From assembly GCA_001704575.1 (NCBI GenBank), contig MCAW01000004.1, positions 1 to 64,000 on the forward strand: a stretch of 64,000 bases of DNA, read 5' to 3'. The stretch is from Methylophilales bacterium LSUCC0135. GTDB taxonomy: Bacteria; Pseudomonadota; Gammaproteobacteria; Burkholderiales; Methylophilaceae. This document shows, one piece after another, positions 18,598 to 27,307 of this stretch (positions are counted from its first letter, which is position 1; each line of letters starts with the position of its first letter). The translations under genes were made by a program, and so were the position numbers. The notes beneath the pieces are model-generated. The model did no database searches. It was not told the DNA's origin and was given only the letters and a program-made list of their open reading frames with translations.

Positions 18598-19215
18598 CTA
18601 TGGCGGGAGGGGTTGCCACGGCGGCTGTTTCTGCATCACCTCAAGAAAGAGTGTAGATGCCAGCCAACGCTCCAACCAGCTTCGCAGCGCAGGATATGGC
18701 GCCGCCGCGAACCAGCCGGAATCGACCATGGCAAACTGCCGGACAAAAGGGAAAATGGCAACATCGGCAATCGATGTTGCCGAACCCAGCAAGCCCGGTT
18801 GCTGCTGAAGATGATCTTCCAGTACTTGCAGAAAAGTTTCACCCATGGCGCGCCATACTGCGACGGGCTGTTCAGGATGACGATCGGAATATTTGTAGCG
18901 GTCAAGCGCCGTCTTGAAAGGCCCGTCGTTATCGGCAATCAGCGCCATTGCACGCGCTTCCTCATGCAGCCAGCCGTCCGGATCATTCTGGTGCAAAGCC
19001 CATCGCATGATATCCAGACTCTCGTCGATGACCGTGCCGTCGGCCAAAACCAGCACCGGCACCGTGCCTTTGGGCGAAACTTCCAGCATATGGCGCGGTT
19101 TGTCACGCAACACAATCTCGCGGATTTCGACATCGATGGCGACATAGCGGAGCGCCATGCGTGTCCGCATGGCATAGGGACAACGACGGTATGAATAAAG
19201 AAGCGGTCGCCTCAT
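18598..19215 (-). CDS. Glutathione S-transferase-like protein
   Basis: The 205-residue protein has an N-terminal thioredoxin-fold domain (YSYRRCPYAMRTRMALRY, then PKGTVPVLVLADGTVIDESLDI, the glutathione-binding cis-Pro and Glu-Ser pair near 52 and 66) and a helical C-terminal domain with SIADVAIFPFVRQF (N-capping box, near 153). The Cys13 in RRCPY sits where Omega- or SspA-like GSTs place their cysteine, so thiol transfer or a stress role is possible. Substrate is unknown. Its start overlaps the pyrD stop by one base, so the two genes are probably co-transcribed. Confidence 0.85.
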   Translation of the reverse strand: MRRPLLYSYRRCPYAMRTRMALRYVAIDVEIREIVLRDKPRHMLEVSPKGTVPVLVLADGTVIDESLDIMRWALHQNDPDGWLHEEARAMALIADNDGPFKTALDRYKYSDRHPEQPVAVWRAMGETFLQVLEDHLQQQPGLLGSATSIADVAIFPFVRQFAMVDSGWFAAAPYPALRSWLERWLASTLFLEVMQKQPPWQPLPP

Positions 19216-20231
19216 CAGCCCAGTGCGCGGCAGATGTCTTTCACCAGCGCCGGGCCGCGATAAATCAGACCGCTGTAGATCTGCACCAGACTGGCGCCAG
19301 CCGCGATCTTGTCGGCGGCATCGGAACCACTCAGAATGCCGCCGACACCAATCACGGGAATGCGCCCCTGCAAACGCTGCGCCAACTGGCGGATGACTGT
19401 GGTCGATTTGTCGCGCACCGGCGCGCCGGAAAGTCCACCGGTTTCATCGGCATTTTCCATGCCCTGCACGGCTTCGCGCGCCAGCGTGGTATTGGTGGCA
19501 ATCACACCGTCAAAATCATGTTGCAGCAACAGATCGGCAATCTCGTTGATCTGTTCTGATTCCAGGTCCGGCGCGATCTTCAGCGCAATCGGTACGTATT
19601 TGCCATGGCTCGCAGCCAGTTGCTGCTGCTCTGCCTTGAGCGCGGCAAGCAACCCGGAAAGCGCGTCCTTTTCCTGCAAGGCGCGCAGATTTTTGGTGTT
19701 GGGGGAAGAAATGTTGACCGTGACATAGCTGGCGTAGGGATACACCTTGCGCAGGCAGATCAGGTAATCGTCAACCGCGCGCTCGTTCGGTGTGTCGAAA
19801 TTCTTGCCGATATTGATACCGAGGATGCCCCGGTACTGCGCCGCCTTGATGTTTTCAATCAGGCGATCGACACCGAGATTATTGAACCCGAAACGGTTGA
19901 TGATGCCTTCAGCCTCTCTGACGCGAAACAAGCGGGGTCTGGGGTTACCCGGCTGAGGCCGCGGCGTCACCGTACCGACCTCGATAAACCCGAAACCCAA
20001 TGCGGCCAGCCCATCAATGTAGGCAGCATTCTTGTCGAGCCCGGCAGCCAAGCCGACCGCTTTCGGGAAGCTGAGCCCCATGACCTGGCGCGGCTGGCAT
20101 GATGGCACTTTGCTGAACAGGCATGAAAGCTTCAGCTTTTCGGCAAATTTCAGACTTTTCAGGGTGAGATCATGGGCACGCTCGGCATCGAGCAGAAAAA
20201 GCAAAGGCTTAAAAACAGCATATATATTCAT
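19215..20231 (-). CDS. pyrD: Dihydroorotate dehydrogenase (quinone), class 2
   Basis: PyrD oxidises dihydroorotate to orotate with FMN and passes electrons to quinone at the inner membrane. The 338-residue protein has the class-2 N-terminal helical extension (about 1-40) for membrane/quinone contact, then the TIM barrel with [10 protein letters not shown] near 61, [17 protein letters not shown] near 82, [11 protein letters not shown] near 172 (catalytic Ser), IATNTT near 243 and IGVGGILSG near 291. Length is typical. It is followed directly by the GST-like gene. Confidence 0.97.
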   Translation of the reverse strand: MNIYAVFKPLLFLLDAERAHDLTLKSLKFAEKLKLSCLFSKVPSCQPRQVMGLSFPKAVGLAAGLDKNAAYIDGLAALGFGFIEVGTVTPRPQPGNPRPRLFRVREAEGIINRFGFNNLGVDRLIENIKAAQYRGILGINIGKNFDTPNERAVDDYLICLRKVYPYASYVTVNISSPNTKNLRALQEKDALSGLLAALKAEQQQLAASHGKYVPIALKIAPDLESEQINEIADLLLQHDFDGVIATNTTLAREAVQGMENADETGGLSGAPVRDKSTTVIRQLAQRLQGRIPVIGVGGILSGSDAADKIAAGASLVQIYSGLIYRGPALVKDICRALG

Positions 20232-20311
20232 GCCGGAATTTTACTTGAAAATATTCCTGCAGTTATGGCGAAGATGGTCCGGCAGAAACCAGCTTCGCCA
20301 TCGACCTGCAC

Positions 20312-22441
20312 TCAGACCAATGAGACATCGACCAGGTTATCGGAGAACGTCGTCGAATGCCCCATGTCGCCGAACTCGGCGGCGCTGATGCAATTGACCG
20401 TACCGTTGTTGAGCTGACGCCAATAACCCAACGTGGCAACGACGATGCCGGGATTGACGTCGCGGGTGATCTGCGCATCGCCCTCAAACGCGCCGCGATC
20501 GTTGAATACCCGCACTTTGGCGCCTTCGGTAATGCCGCGCATGTCCGCATCCGCCGGATTGATGAGCACGAACTGCTCGCCCTGCCCTTTGATCTTCTCC
20601 GCTACATTGGCATAACAGGAATTGAGAAAACCGTGACTCTTGGGCGAAATGATATTGAGCGGATAACGGGCCGCCAGTGCCGGATTGGACTCCGGCGACT
20701 CGCGATTGGGGACATAGCCTGGAAGCGGATCCAGGTCTTCGCCCGGCTGCAAGCCGTCGTACATCTGCCGGAACGGGCCGGCGACAAAGTTCTTCGCGCC
20801 CTCGACATAAAACATGCACTTGCCGGTAGGCGTCGGGAAATTACCCTGTTTGTGCGGCGCCCGGTCATCCCGGGTACCGACCTTGAGCCGGGCAAAGCCG
20901 TGCTGGCGCAGGTATTCTAGATCGATGCCCTCGCAGGCCGGTGAATCCCAGGCGACATAATTTTCGAGACATTCACTGTCGGTCCATTTGAAGTTGTCTT
21001 CCTCGAATCCCAGTCGTTTGGCCAACCGGCGGAAGATCTCGTTATTGGGCAGCGCCTCGCCCGGCGGCTCAACACATTTGCTGTTGTAGGTAAGATAGAG
21101 ATGGCCCCAGGACAGAATCATGTCTTCCATCTCGGCACCCATGGCGGCCGGCAGCACGATATCGGCATAGGCCGCAGTATCTGAGATGAAATGGTCGGCG
21201 ACGATGGTAAACAGGTCTTCGCGCTGCAGGCCGGCAATGATCTTGTCGGTTTCCGGCGATTGTGTCACCGGATTGGTGTTCCATACCATCAGCGAGCGGA
21301 TCGGCGTTTTCAGCGGCAATTCGCCCAGAAGGGCGCGACCGAGCTGCAGGATATTGACTACCTGCGTGCCTTGCGGAATCAGATCCGGCCGGCAGATGAC
21401 GTCGAACCTGTAAGGATGCTCCCACACAGGGAACTGCAGGGCGCCGCCGCCGACATGACGCCAGGCGCCGATCAGGGCAGGCAGCGAAGTCACCGCCCGG
21501 ATTGCCTGGCTGCCGCCATAGTTGCGCTCCAGCGCGACACCGAGACGGATCGCAGCCGGCGGTGTCGTCGCATATTCTCGTGCGAATTTGCGAATGTCCT
21601 CGGCGGGAATGCCGGTAATCTGCTCGGCCCATTCCGGCGTACAGGTTTTCGCACGTTCAGCCAACTCCTTGAAACCAACCGTGTAGTTGTCGACGTAATC
21701 CTGATCGACCAGCCCTTCGGCAATAATCACATGCATCATCGCCATTGCCAGCGCACCGTCGGTGCCGGGCTTGGGCGCCAGATGCCAGTCGGCCTCCTTG
21801 GCCGTTCTGGAGGCATAACTGTCCACCACCACGACCTTCGCACCCTTCTTCTGTGCTTCCTTGACGATATGCCAGTGATGCAGATTGGTCGAAACCGAGT
21901 TGCAGGCCCAGATGATGATGTATTTCGAATGGATAAAACTTTCAGGATCGACACCGGCAGTCGGCCCAACCGTCAGCAGCCAGGCCGTACAGGAGCCTTC
22001 GCCGCAGAACGTGCGCTCGCAAACCGTCGCACCGAGCCGGTTGAAGAAGGCGTCGCCGCCGTTGAGGCCGTGCACCAGGCCCTGGTTGCCCAAATAACTG
22101 GCAGGCATGATGGCTTCGGCGCCGTGCTCCGCGATCAGGCCCTGCCAGCGCGCGACGATGGTATCGAGCGCCTCGTCCCAGCTGATGCGCTGAAACTCTT
22201 TGCTGCCCTTGGGGCCAACCCGCTTCATCGGGTACAACAAACGATCCGGATGATAATGACGCTTTTCGTAGTCTTTCAGCTTGACGCACAAACCACCCCG
22301 CGTCATGGGATGGTCTGGGTTGCCTGTCACTGATATCAGTTTCTCGTCTTTAACAGTAAAGATCATTGAACAGGTATCAGGACAGTCATGAGGACAACCG
22401 CCGAAATGGGTTTTGATAGTCGGATCAACTGGCTTGTTCAT
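20312..22441 (-). CDS. Molybdopterin-dependent oxidoreductase, cytoplasmic, substrate unknown
   Basis: The 709-residue protein belongs to the DMSO-reductase superfamily: an N-terminal 4Fe-4S site (Cys16-x3-Cys20-x3-Cys24 ... Cys52), bis-MGD-binding body and a C-terminal molydopterin-dinucleotide-binding domain (about 590-700). No Tat signal precedes the first cysteine, so it should act in the cytoplasm. The segment CGEGSCTAW near 148 is where the metal-ligating residue is expected. No small electron-transfer subunit is adjacent. The start is ATG 22,441 with gagga nine bases upstream; the ATG nine bases earlier directly abuts that site. A palindromic operator lies 137-152 bases upstream, identical in its arms to one in front of the tetR-like gene at 47,757. 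Confidence 0.85.
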   Translation of the reverse strand: MNKPVDPTIKTHFGGCPHDCPDTCSMIFTVKDEKLISVTGNPDHPMTRGGLCVKLKDYEKRHYHPDRLLYPMKRVGPKGSKEFQRISWDEALDTIVARWQGLIAEHGAEAIMPASYLGNQGLVHGLNGGDAFFNRLGATVCERTFCGEGSCTAWLLTVGPTAGVDPESFIHSKYIIIWACNSVSTNLHHWHIVKEAQKKGAKVVVVDSYASRTAKEADWHLAPKPGTDGALAMAMMHVIIAEGLVDQDYVDNYTVGFKELAERAKTCTPEWAEQITGIPAEDIRKFAREYATTPPAAIRLGVALERNYGGSQAIRAVTSLPALIGAWRHVGGGALQFPVWEHPYRFDVICRPDLIPQGTQVVNILQLGRALLGELPLKTPIRSLMVWNTNPVTQSPETDKIIAGLQREDLFTIVADHFISDTAAYADIVLPAAMGAEMEDMILSWGHLYLTYNSKCVEPPGEALPNNEIFRRLAKRLGFEEDNFKWTDSECLENYVAWDSPACEGIDLEYLRQHGFARLKVGTRDDRAPHKQGNFPTPTGKCMFYVEGAKNFVAGPFRQMYDGLQPGEDLDPLPGYVPNRESPESNPALAARYPLNIISPKSHGFLNSCYANVAEKIKGQGEQFVLINPADADMRGITEGAKVRVFNDRGAFEGDAQITRDVNPGIVVATLGYWRQLNNGTVNCISAAEFGDMGHSTTFSDNLVDVSLV

Positions 22442-22577
22442 CTTGCGCATTCCTCAAACTGGTTGGTTTTATGGCTTTTCCCAAAATTCTGCATCATGCC
22501 TGACAGCAATCCTGACAGTGACGGCAACGGCATAACAGGTTCAAAGTGAATCAAAGCGCGTGCCAAGCAGGTCGCAC

Positions 22578-22593
22578 TATACTGAATAGTATA
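22578..22593. promoter_or_regulatory. TetR-type operator upstream of the molybdoenzyme gene
   Basis: The perfect inverted repeat TATACT-gaat-AGTATA lies in the only upstream region of the molybdopterin oxidoreductase gene. The same arms and the same four-base spacer length recur at 47,709-47,726 beside a tetR-like gene. Binding by that regulator is inferred. Confidence 0.6.
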
Positions 22594-22624
22594 TGCACTT
22601 TCTGCGGCGTACAACCACAAAAAA

Positions 22625-22646
22625 AGAGCCCTCCAGTGAGGGCCCT
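22625..22646 (-). terminator. Intrinsic terminator of the metal-efflux operon
   Basis: On the minus strand a 9-bp stem with one G-U pair (agggccctc / gagggctct, loop actg) is followed by seven T residues. It lies 22 bases past the PII-like gene stop codon. Confidence 0.85.
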
Positions 22647-22668
22647 TGAACACAGACAAGCCAGCGTG

Positions 22669-23004
22669 CTAACAGTCTTCCACGTTGATCTTTTCAGAAA
22701 GGCGGACAAAACGCTCGACAGTGGTGACCCAGACAATACCATCACCAACCTGGCCGGTGTGGCCGACCTCGACGATAATCTGCAGGATACCCTCGAGCAT
22801 TTCATCTGGCACGACCATCACCAGATAAACTTTCGGACTGTAATCGGTCAGTTCTTCGCGCACACCTGCGGTCGGTTTGGATACATGGTGCCCGCAACCC
22901 TCAGCCTTGGTGATGGTCATGCCGGGAAATGCCCTGATGTTTCTCAGGGCAGAACGGATTTTCGGCAAGCGGTGCGGTTGTATGACTGCTTTGATCTCTT
23001 TCAT
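22669..23004 (-). CDS. PII-like protein of the metal-efflux operon
   Basis: The 111-residue protein has the ferredoxin-like PII fold pattern: MKEIKAVIQPHRLPKIRSALRN at the start, a shortened T-loop region (HHVSKPTAGVREELTDYSPKV) and EVGHTGQVGDGIVWVTTVERFVRLS near the end, like the GxxGDGxIF B/C-loop of GlnB. The uridylylated Tyr of GlnB is not evident. Similar PII-like genes are known beside heavy-metal RND pumps, where they may sense a small ligand or metal. It starts 22 bases after the pump gene and ends at the operon terminator. Confidence 0.8.
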   Translation of the reverse strand: MKEIKAVIQPHRLPKIRSALRNIRAFPGMTITKAEGCGHHVSKPTAGVREELTDYSPKVYLVMVVPDEMLEGILQIIVEVGHTGQVGDGIVWVTTVERFVRLSEKINVEDC

Positions 23005-23026
23005 TTGGACCCCTTGTTAACCATGG

Positions 23027-26000
23027 TTAAGCCTCGATGCGGCTATCTTCGAATCGGCGATAGAGGGTAGGTACCACCACCAATGTCAGCAATGTCGACG
23101 TAATCAACCCGCCAATCACCACGATAGCGAGCGGGCGCTGAATTTCAGAACCCGGTCCCGTTGCAAAAAGGAATGGCACCAGCGCCAGCATCGCCACTGT
23201 TGCCGTCATCATGACCGGCCGGAAGCGCTGCCTGCACCCCCGGACAATCGCTTCCATCTGCGGCACGCCCTCCTCGCGCAAGGTACGGATATATGAAACC
23301 AGCACCACGCCGTTGAGCACGGCAATCCCCCACAGCGCAATGAAACCGACCGATGCCGGCACGGAAAGATATTCACCTGTGACGAACAGACCGATGATGC
23401 CGCCGATGGAAGCAAACGGCAGCACGCTGATGATCATAGTGGCGTATCGCACGGAATTGAACAGCAGGAACAGCAGGAAGAAAATCGCGCCGACCGTGAC
23501 CGGAATGATCACCATCAGATGGCTCATGGCACGCTGCATATTCTCGAACTGCCCGCCGTACTCAAGATAATAACCTTCCGTCAGCTTTAGTTCGCGGTCC
23601 AGCGCCTGTTGCAGCTCAGTCACAAAACCGCCCAGATCGCGATCCTTGACATTGATCGCCACCACCACCCGGCGCTTGCCGAGTTCGCGGCTGATCTGGG
23701 CCGGCCCGTCACGTATCTCGATGGTGGCGAGATCCCGCAACGCCACGCGCGAGCCGTTCGGCGACGTCACAAGAATGTTGCCGATCACATCGATATTGTT
23801 GCGGAAGTCTTCAGGAAAACGTACGGCAGCGGTAAAACGCCGCTCGCCCTCGAAAATCTCCGTAGCCACCTTGCCTCCGACCGCCGTCTCGATGATGTCA
23901 TGAATCTCGGCGGCATTGATACCCTGTCTTGCAATGGCCTGACGGTCGATCTTGATATTGAGATATTGCTGACCCGAGACCTTCTCGACGCGGATATCGA
24001 CCGCACCCGGCACACCGCCGGCAATCCTGGCCACCTCGTCAGCCCTGGCCTTGAGCTTGACCATGTCATCGCCGAAGACCTTGACCGCAACATCGGAGCG
24101 CACCCCGGTCAGCAACTCATCGACACGATCCGAAATCGGCTGGGCCATGACGATTTGCACGCCGGGCAGCCCTGCGGATAACACCTCTGTCATCTTGTCG
24201 GCGATATCATCCTGGGTCCAGCCTTCCGGCCATTCGTCGCGGGGCTTCAGGCTGACAATCGGCGTCGATTCGTTCTGACCCTGCGGATCAGCCGGACTTT
24301 CGCCACGCCCGAGGCCGGAGATGGCGGACTTGACACCGGGCACATGGGCCATGATGAGGCGCATCGCCTCATTCTCCATCCTGATCGATTCCTCAAGAGA
24401 AATATTGGGAACACGATTGATGCCGGGCACGATCGAGCCTTCCTTCATCTCCGGGATGAAGGACGTACCCAGCAGCGGCACCAGCGCGAGAGAGCCGGCA
24501 AACACGGCCACAGCCAGCGAAATGGTCTTGCGGTCATTGGCCAGTGCCAGATCGAGCAGACGAAGATAAGGCCGCTTGATCGCCTGAATCAACCGCGTAT
24601 CCTCACCGGAGCCACCCTTGAGGATATAAGAGCACAACACCGGCGACAGCGTCAGGGAGATGATCAGCGAGATCAGCAGGGCGATGGCGATGGTCAATGC
24701 CAATGGCGCGAACATCTTGCCCTCCATGCCCTGCAAGGTCATCAGCGGCAGGAAAACGATGATGATGATGCCGACACCGAACAGCACTGGTGTCCCCACC
24801 TCTGCGGCCGCCTCCAGCACCACACGCACCTTGCTTTCATCCTTGCGGTGTCCCAAATGGTGAAAAACGTTTTCAACCACCACGACAGATCCGTCCACCA
24901 TCAACCCGATGGCGATCGCCAGACCGCCAAGCGACATCAGATTGGCCGACATGCCGTAGTGATTCATCACCATGAAGGTAATGAGCGGCGTCAGAATCAA
25001 TGTAGCAACCACGATGACACTGGAACGGACATCGCCGAGAAACAGAAACAGCACCAGAACCACCAGAATGATGCCCTCGATCAGCACCTTGGTCACGGTC
25101 GCCAATGCGGCATCGACCAGTTCGCTGCGATCGTAATAGGGAACAATCTGAAGGCCATTTGGCAACATGCCTTTGCTGTTGATTTCGGCAACGCGATCCT
25201 TGATGCGACTGACGACCTCCTTGGCATTGCCGCCGCGCATCATGATGACGATGCCGCCGACCGATTCAGTGACACCGTTTTTAAGCACCGCGCCGACGCG
25301 CACTTCGTGGCCGATCTGCACGTCTGCAACATCTCGCATGAAGACAGGCACGCCATCCTGCTCCTTGAGTACGATGTTGCGGATATCGTCGACACGTTCG
25401 ATCAGACCGACACCGCGGATCAGGTACTGCTCGGCATAGTGGGGCAGCACACCGCCGCCGCTGTTGGCGTTGTTCTTGGCCAGCGCCTGGTAGATTTCCT
25501 GCAGCTGGAGCCCGTAATGGTTCATGCGGTCGGGATTTACCAGCGCCTGATATTGCTTGACGTAGCCACCTTGCGAATTGATTTCAGCCACACCGGGAAT
25601 GCCTCGCAACAGCGGTCGCACCACCCAGTCCTGAACCGCGCGCCGTTCCGTCAGCTCATCGACAGTCAACTCCCGCTCGCCATCAGCGGGTTTTTCAAGC
25701 GTGTACTGATAAACCTCTCCAAGGCCTGTAGACACCGGGCCCAGCACTGGTGTCACGCCATCCGGCATGCGATCCATGACCTCCATCAACCGTTCCATCA
25801 CGAGCTGACGGGCAAAATAGACGTCGGTACTGTCGGTAAACACCAGGGTGATAAGCGACAGTCCGTTCTTGTTGAGCGAGCGCATTTCGGTCAGTCCCGG
25901 CAGTCCGGTCATGGCGATTTCAAGCGGGACGGTAATGAAACGTTCAACTTCTTCGGGGGATTTTCCCGACGCTTGCGTGGCGATCTGCACCTGTACGTTG

Positions 26001-26128
26001 GTCACATCCGGAAAGGCGTCCACCGAGAGTTTCTGCAGCGCAAACACCCCAGCCAGCAGCAAAGCCATCGAGAGCACCAGCACTATGAGCCGCTGCTTGA
26101 GCGCGGCGCGAACCAGAGATTCGATCAT
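23027..26128 (-). CDS. Heavy-metal efflux RND pump (CusA/CzcA family)
   Basis: The 1,033-residue inner-membrane pump exports metal ions across the periplasm by proton antiport with adaptor and outer-membrane factor. It starts MIESLVRAALKQR and contains two RND halves with large periplasmic loops and twelve helices. The TM4 motif near residue 413 is AIAIGLMVDGSVVVVENVF: a single Asp, as in CusA, instead of the D-F-G...D pair of zinc/cobalt/cadmium CzcA pumps, but with D-G-S-V-V-V rather than CusA D-A. Metal specificity is therefore uncertain; a monovalent copper/silver or nickel pump is possible. It starts three bases after the adaptor gene ends, with a ggggtaag Shine-Dalgarno sequence. Confidence 0.92.
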   Translation of the reverse strand: MIESLVRAALKQRLIVLVLSMALLLAGVFALQKLSVDAFPDVTNVQVQIATQASGKSPEEVERFITVPLEIAMTGLPGLTEMRSLNKNGLSLITLVFTDSTDVYFARQLVMERLMEVMDRMPDGVTPVLGPVSTGLGEVYQYTLEKPADGERELTVDELTERRAVQDWVVRPLLRGIPGVAEINSQGGYVKQYQALVNPDRMNHYGLQLQEIYQALAKNNANSGGGVLPHYAEQYLIRGVGLIERVDDIRNIVLKEQDGVPVFMRDVADVQIGHEVRVGAVLKNGVTESVGGIVIMMRGGNAKEVVSRIKDRVAEINSKGMLPNGLQIVPYYDRSELVDAALATVTKVLIEGIILVVLVLFLFLGDVRSSVIVVATLILTPLITFMVMNHYGMSANLMSLGGLAIAIGLMVDGSVVVVENVFHHLGHRKDESKVRVVLEAAAEVGTPVLFGVGIIIIVFLPLMTLQGMEGKMFAPLALTIAIALLISLIISLTLSPVLCSYILKGGSGEDTRLIQAIKRPYLRLLDLALANDRKTISLAVAVFAGSLALVPLLGTSFIPEMKEGSIVPGINRVPNISLEESIRMENEAMRLIMAHVPGVKSAISGLGRGESPADPQGQNESTPIVSLKPRDEWPEGWTQDDIADKMTEVLSAGLPGVQIVMAQPISDRVDELLTGVRSDVAVKVFGDDMVKLKARADEVARIAGGVPGAVDIRVEKVSGQQYLNIKIDRQAIARQGINAAEIHDIIETAVGGKVATEIFEGERRFTAAVRFPEDFRNNIDVIGNILVTSPNGSRVALRDLATIEIRDGPAQISRELGKRRVVVAINVKDRDLGGFVTELQQALDRELKLTEGYYLEYGGQFENMQRAMSHLMVIIPVTVGAIFFLLFLLFNSVRYATMIISVLPFASIGGIIGLFVTGEYLSVPASVGFIALWGIAVLNGVVLVSYIRTLREEGVPQMEAIVRGCRQRFRPVMMTATVAMLALVPFLFATGPGSEIQRPLAIVVIGGLITSTLLTLVVVPTLYRRFEDSRIEA

Positions 26129-26131
26129 GAC

Positions 26132-27307
26132 TTACCCCAGTTCCTTGCTCTTGCGCTCGTTATTGACGTGAAAAGCGCCCTGATTGACGATCACTTCACC
26201 CTGCGACAAACCGCGAAGCACGATTGCCTTGCCTTCAAACTCATTGCCCAGCTCCACCTCACGCAAGCGGAATTTGTCCTGCGCGAATTTCACGAAAACG
26301 TAGGTTTTATCGTTTTCCCGCACAATGCTCTGCGCAGGAATCGCCAGCCTGGTCAGCGGGCGGGATTTCACCAGCATGGAAACCAGCATGTCGGGTTTGA
26401 TTTCGCGATCGGGATTATCAATCACCGAGCGTACGGTCACCGTGCGGGTTTGCGGATTGACGATATCCGCCTCATAGATCAGCGTCGCAGTATATCGACG
26501 GTTGCCCAAGGCCGGAATTTCAACATGAACATCCTCGCCGACTTCCACCAGATCGATCTGCTGTTCTGGAACCTCAGCTTCTACCCACACCTGGGACAGA
26601 TCAGCCACGATGAAAAGCTCATCTGCAGGCTGCACGACCTGACCCAGATTGACCTTGCGACTGATGACCGTACCGGAAATCCGTGAAACAACATTGCTGT
26701 ATGAATGGATTTGCCCGGTGCGCTCCAGATTCCGGATGGCAGACTCTGACATACCAAGCACCGTCAGTTGGTCACGGGATGCATTCAGCTCAGCCTGCGC
26801 CGCCTGCAGCTCGGATTCACGACGTTGCAATTCGGCACTGCCGATCACATCAGCCTCAAGCAACTGCCTGGCACGCTCAACCGCCTTGCTTTGCAGCGCA
26901 ATCTGCTGCGAAGCCTTGACGTAAGCCAGCTGATGTTGTGCCAATTCGGTGCTGTTCAAGGTGGCCAGCACTTGCCCCTGTCTGACGTTCTCACCGAGGG
27001 CCACTTGAATATCCTTGAGCCGGCCGGTGACAGATGCGCCTATGCGCGAGACGCGTTGTTCGTCCAATTGTATCGTTCCCGGAATCCGGAGGTTTTCCCG
27101 GACCTCGGTATTGCCGGCCGCCTGCAAGCTGATGACCTTGGCAAGCGATGGCGTCACTGTCACGACATCCGGATCTGCAACCTCCACTGCTGCCACTGTT
27201 GTTGCTGCCTTCTCACTGCAAGCACCCAGCGTCAGCGCGATAACAATCAGCCATGCGTGCGGCAAGCGTGCATGACTGTGGTAATGATTCAATAATAGCT
27301 TCATCAT
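26132..27307 (-). CDS. RND efflux periplasmic adaptor (CusB/CzcB type), lipoprotein
   Basis: The 391-residue membrane-fusion protein begins with a lipoprotein signal (IALTLGAC, lipobox Cys near 30), followed by a barrel-sandwich domain (ASVTGRLKDIQVALGENVRQGQVLATL), an alpha-helical hairpin with coiled-coil character (about 130-200), a second lipoyl half and a beta-barrel/MP domain (EVPEQQIDLVEVGEDVHVEIP, RTVTVRSVIDNPDREIKPDML). It bridges the pump and the outer-membrane factor. Its ATG overlaps the stop of the outer-membrane factor gene by four bases, indicating translational coupling. Confidence 0.9.
   Translation of the reverse strand: MMKLLLNHYHSHARLPHAWLIVIALTLGACSEKAATTVAAVEVADPDVVTVTPSLAKVISLQAAGNTEVRENLRIPGTIQLDEQRVSRIGASVTGRLKDIQVALGENVRQGQVLATLNSTELAQHQLAYVKASQQIALQSKAVERARQLLEADVIGSAELQRRESELQAAQAELNASRDQLTVLGMSESAIRNLERTGQIHSYSNVVSRISGTVISRKVNLGQVVQPADELFIVADLSQVWVEAEVPEQQIDLVEVGEDVHVEIPALGNRRYTATLIYEADIVNPQTRTVTVRSVIDNPDREIKPDMLVSMLVKSRPLTRLAIPAQSIVRENDKTYVFVKFAQDKFRLREVELGNEFEGKAIVLRGLSQGEVIVNQGAFHVNNERKSKELG

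Noticed and set aside
24344-26686. 780-codon open frame on the plus strand opposite the RND pump and adaptor genes
   Set aside because: Its protein is His/Gln/Arg-rich with no domain; it is the antisense shadow of two confidently identified genes.
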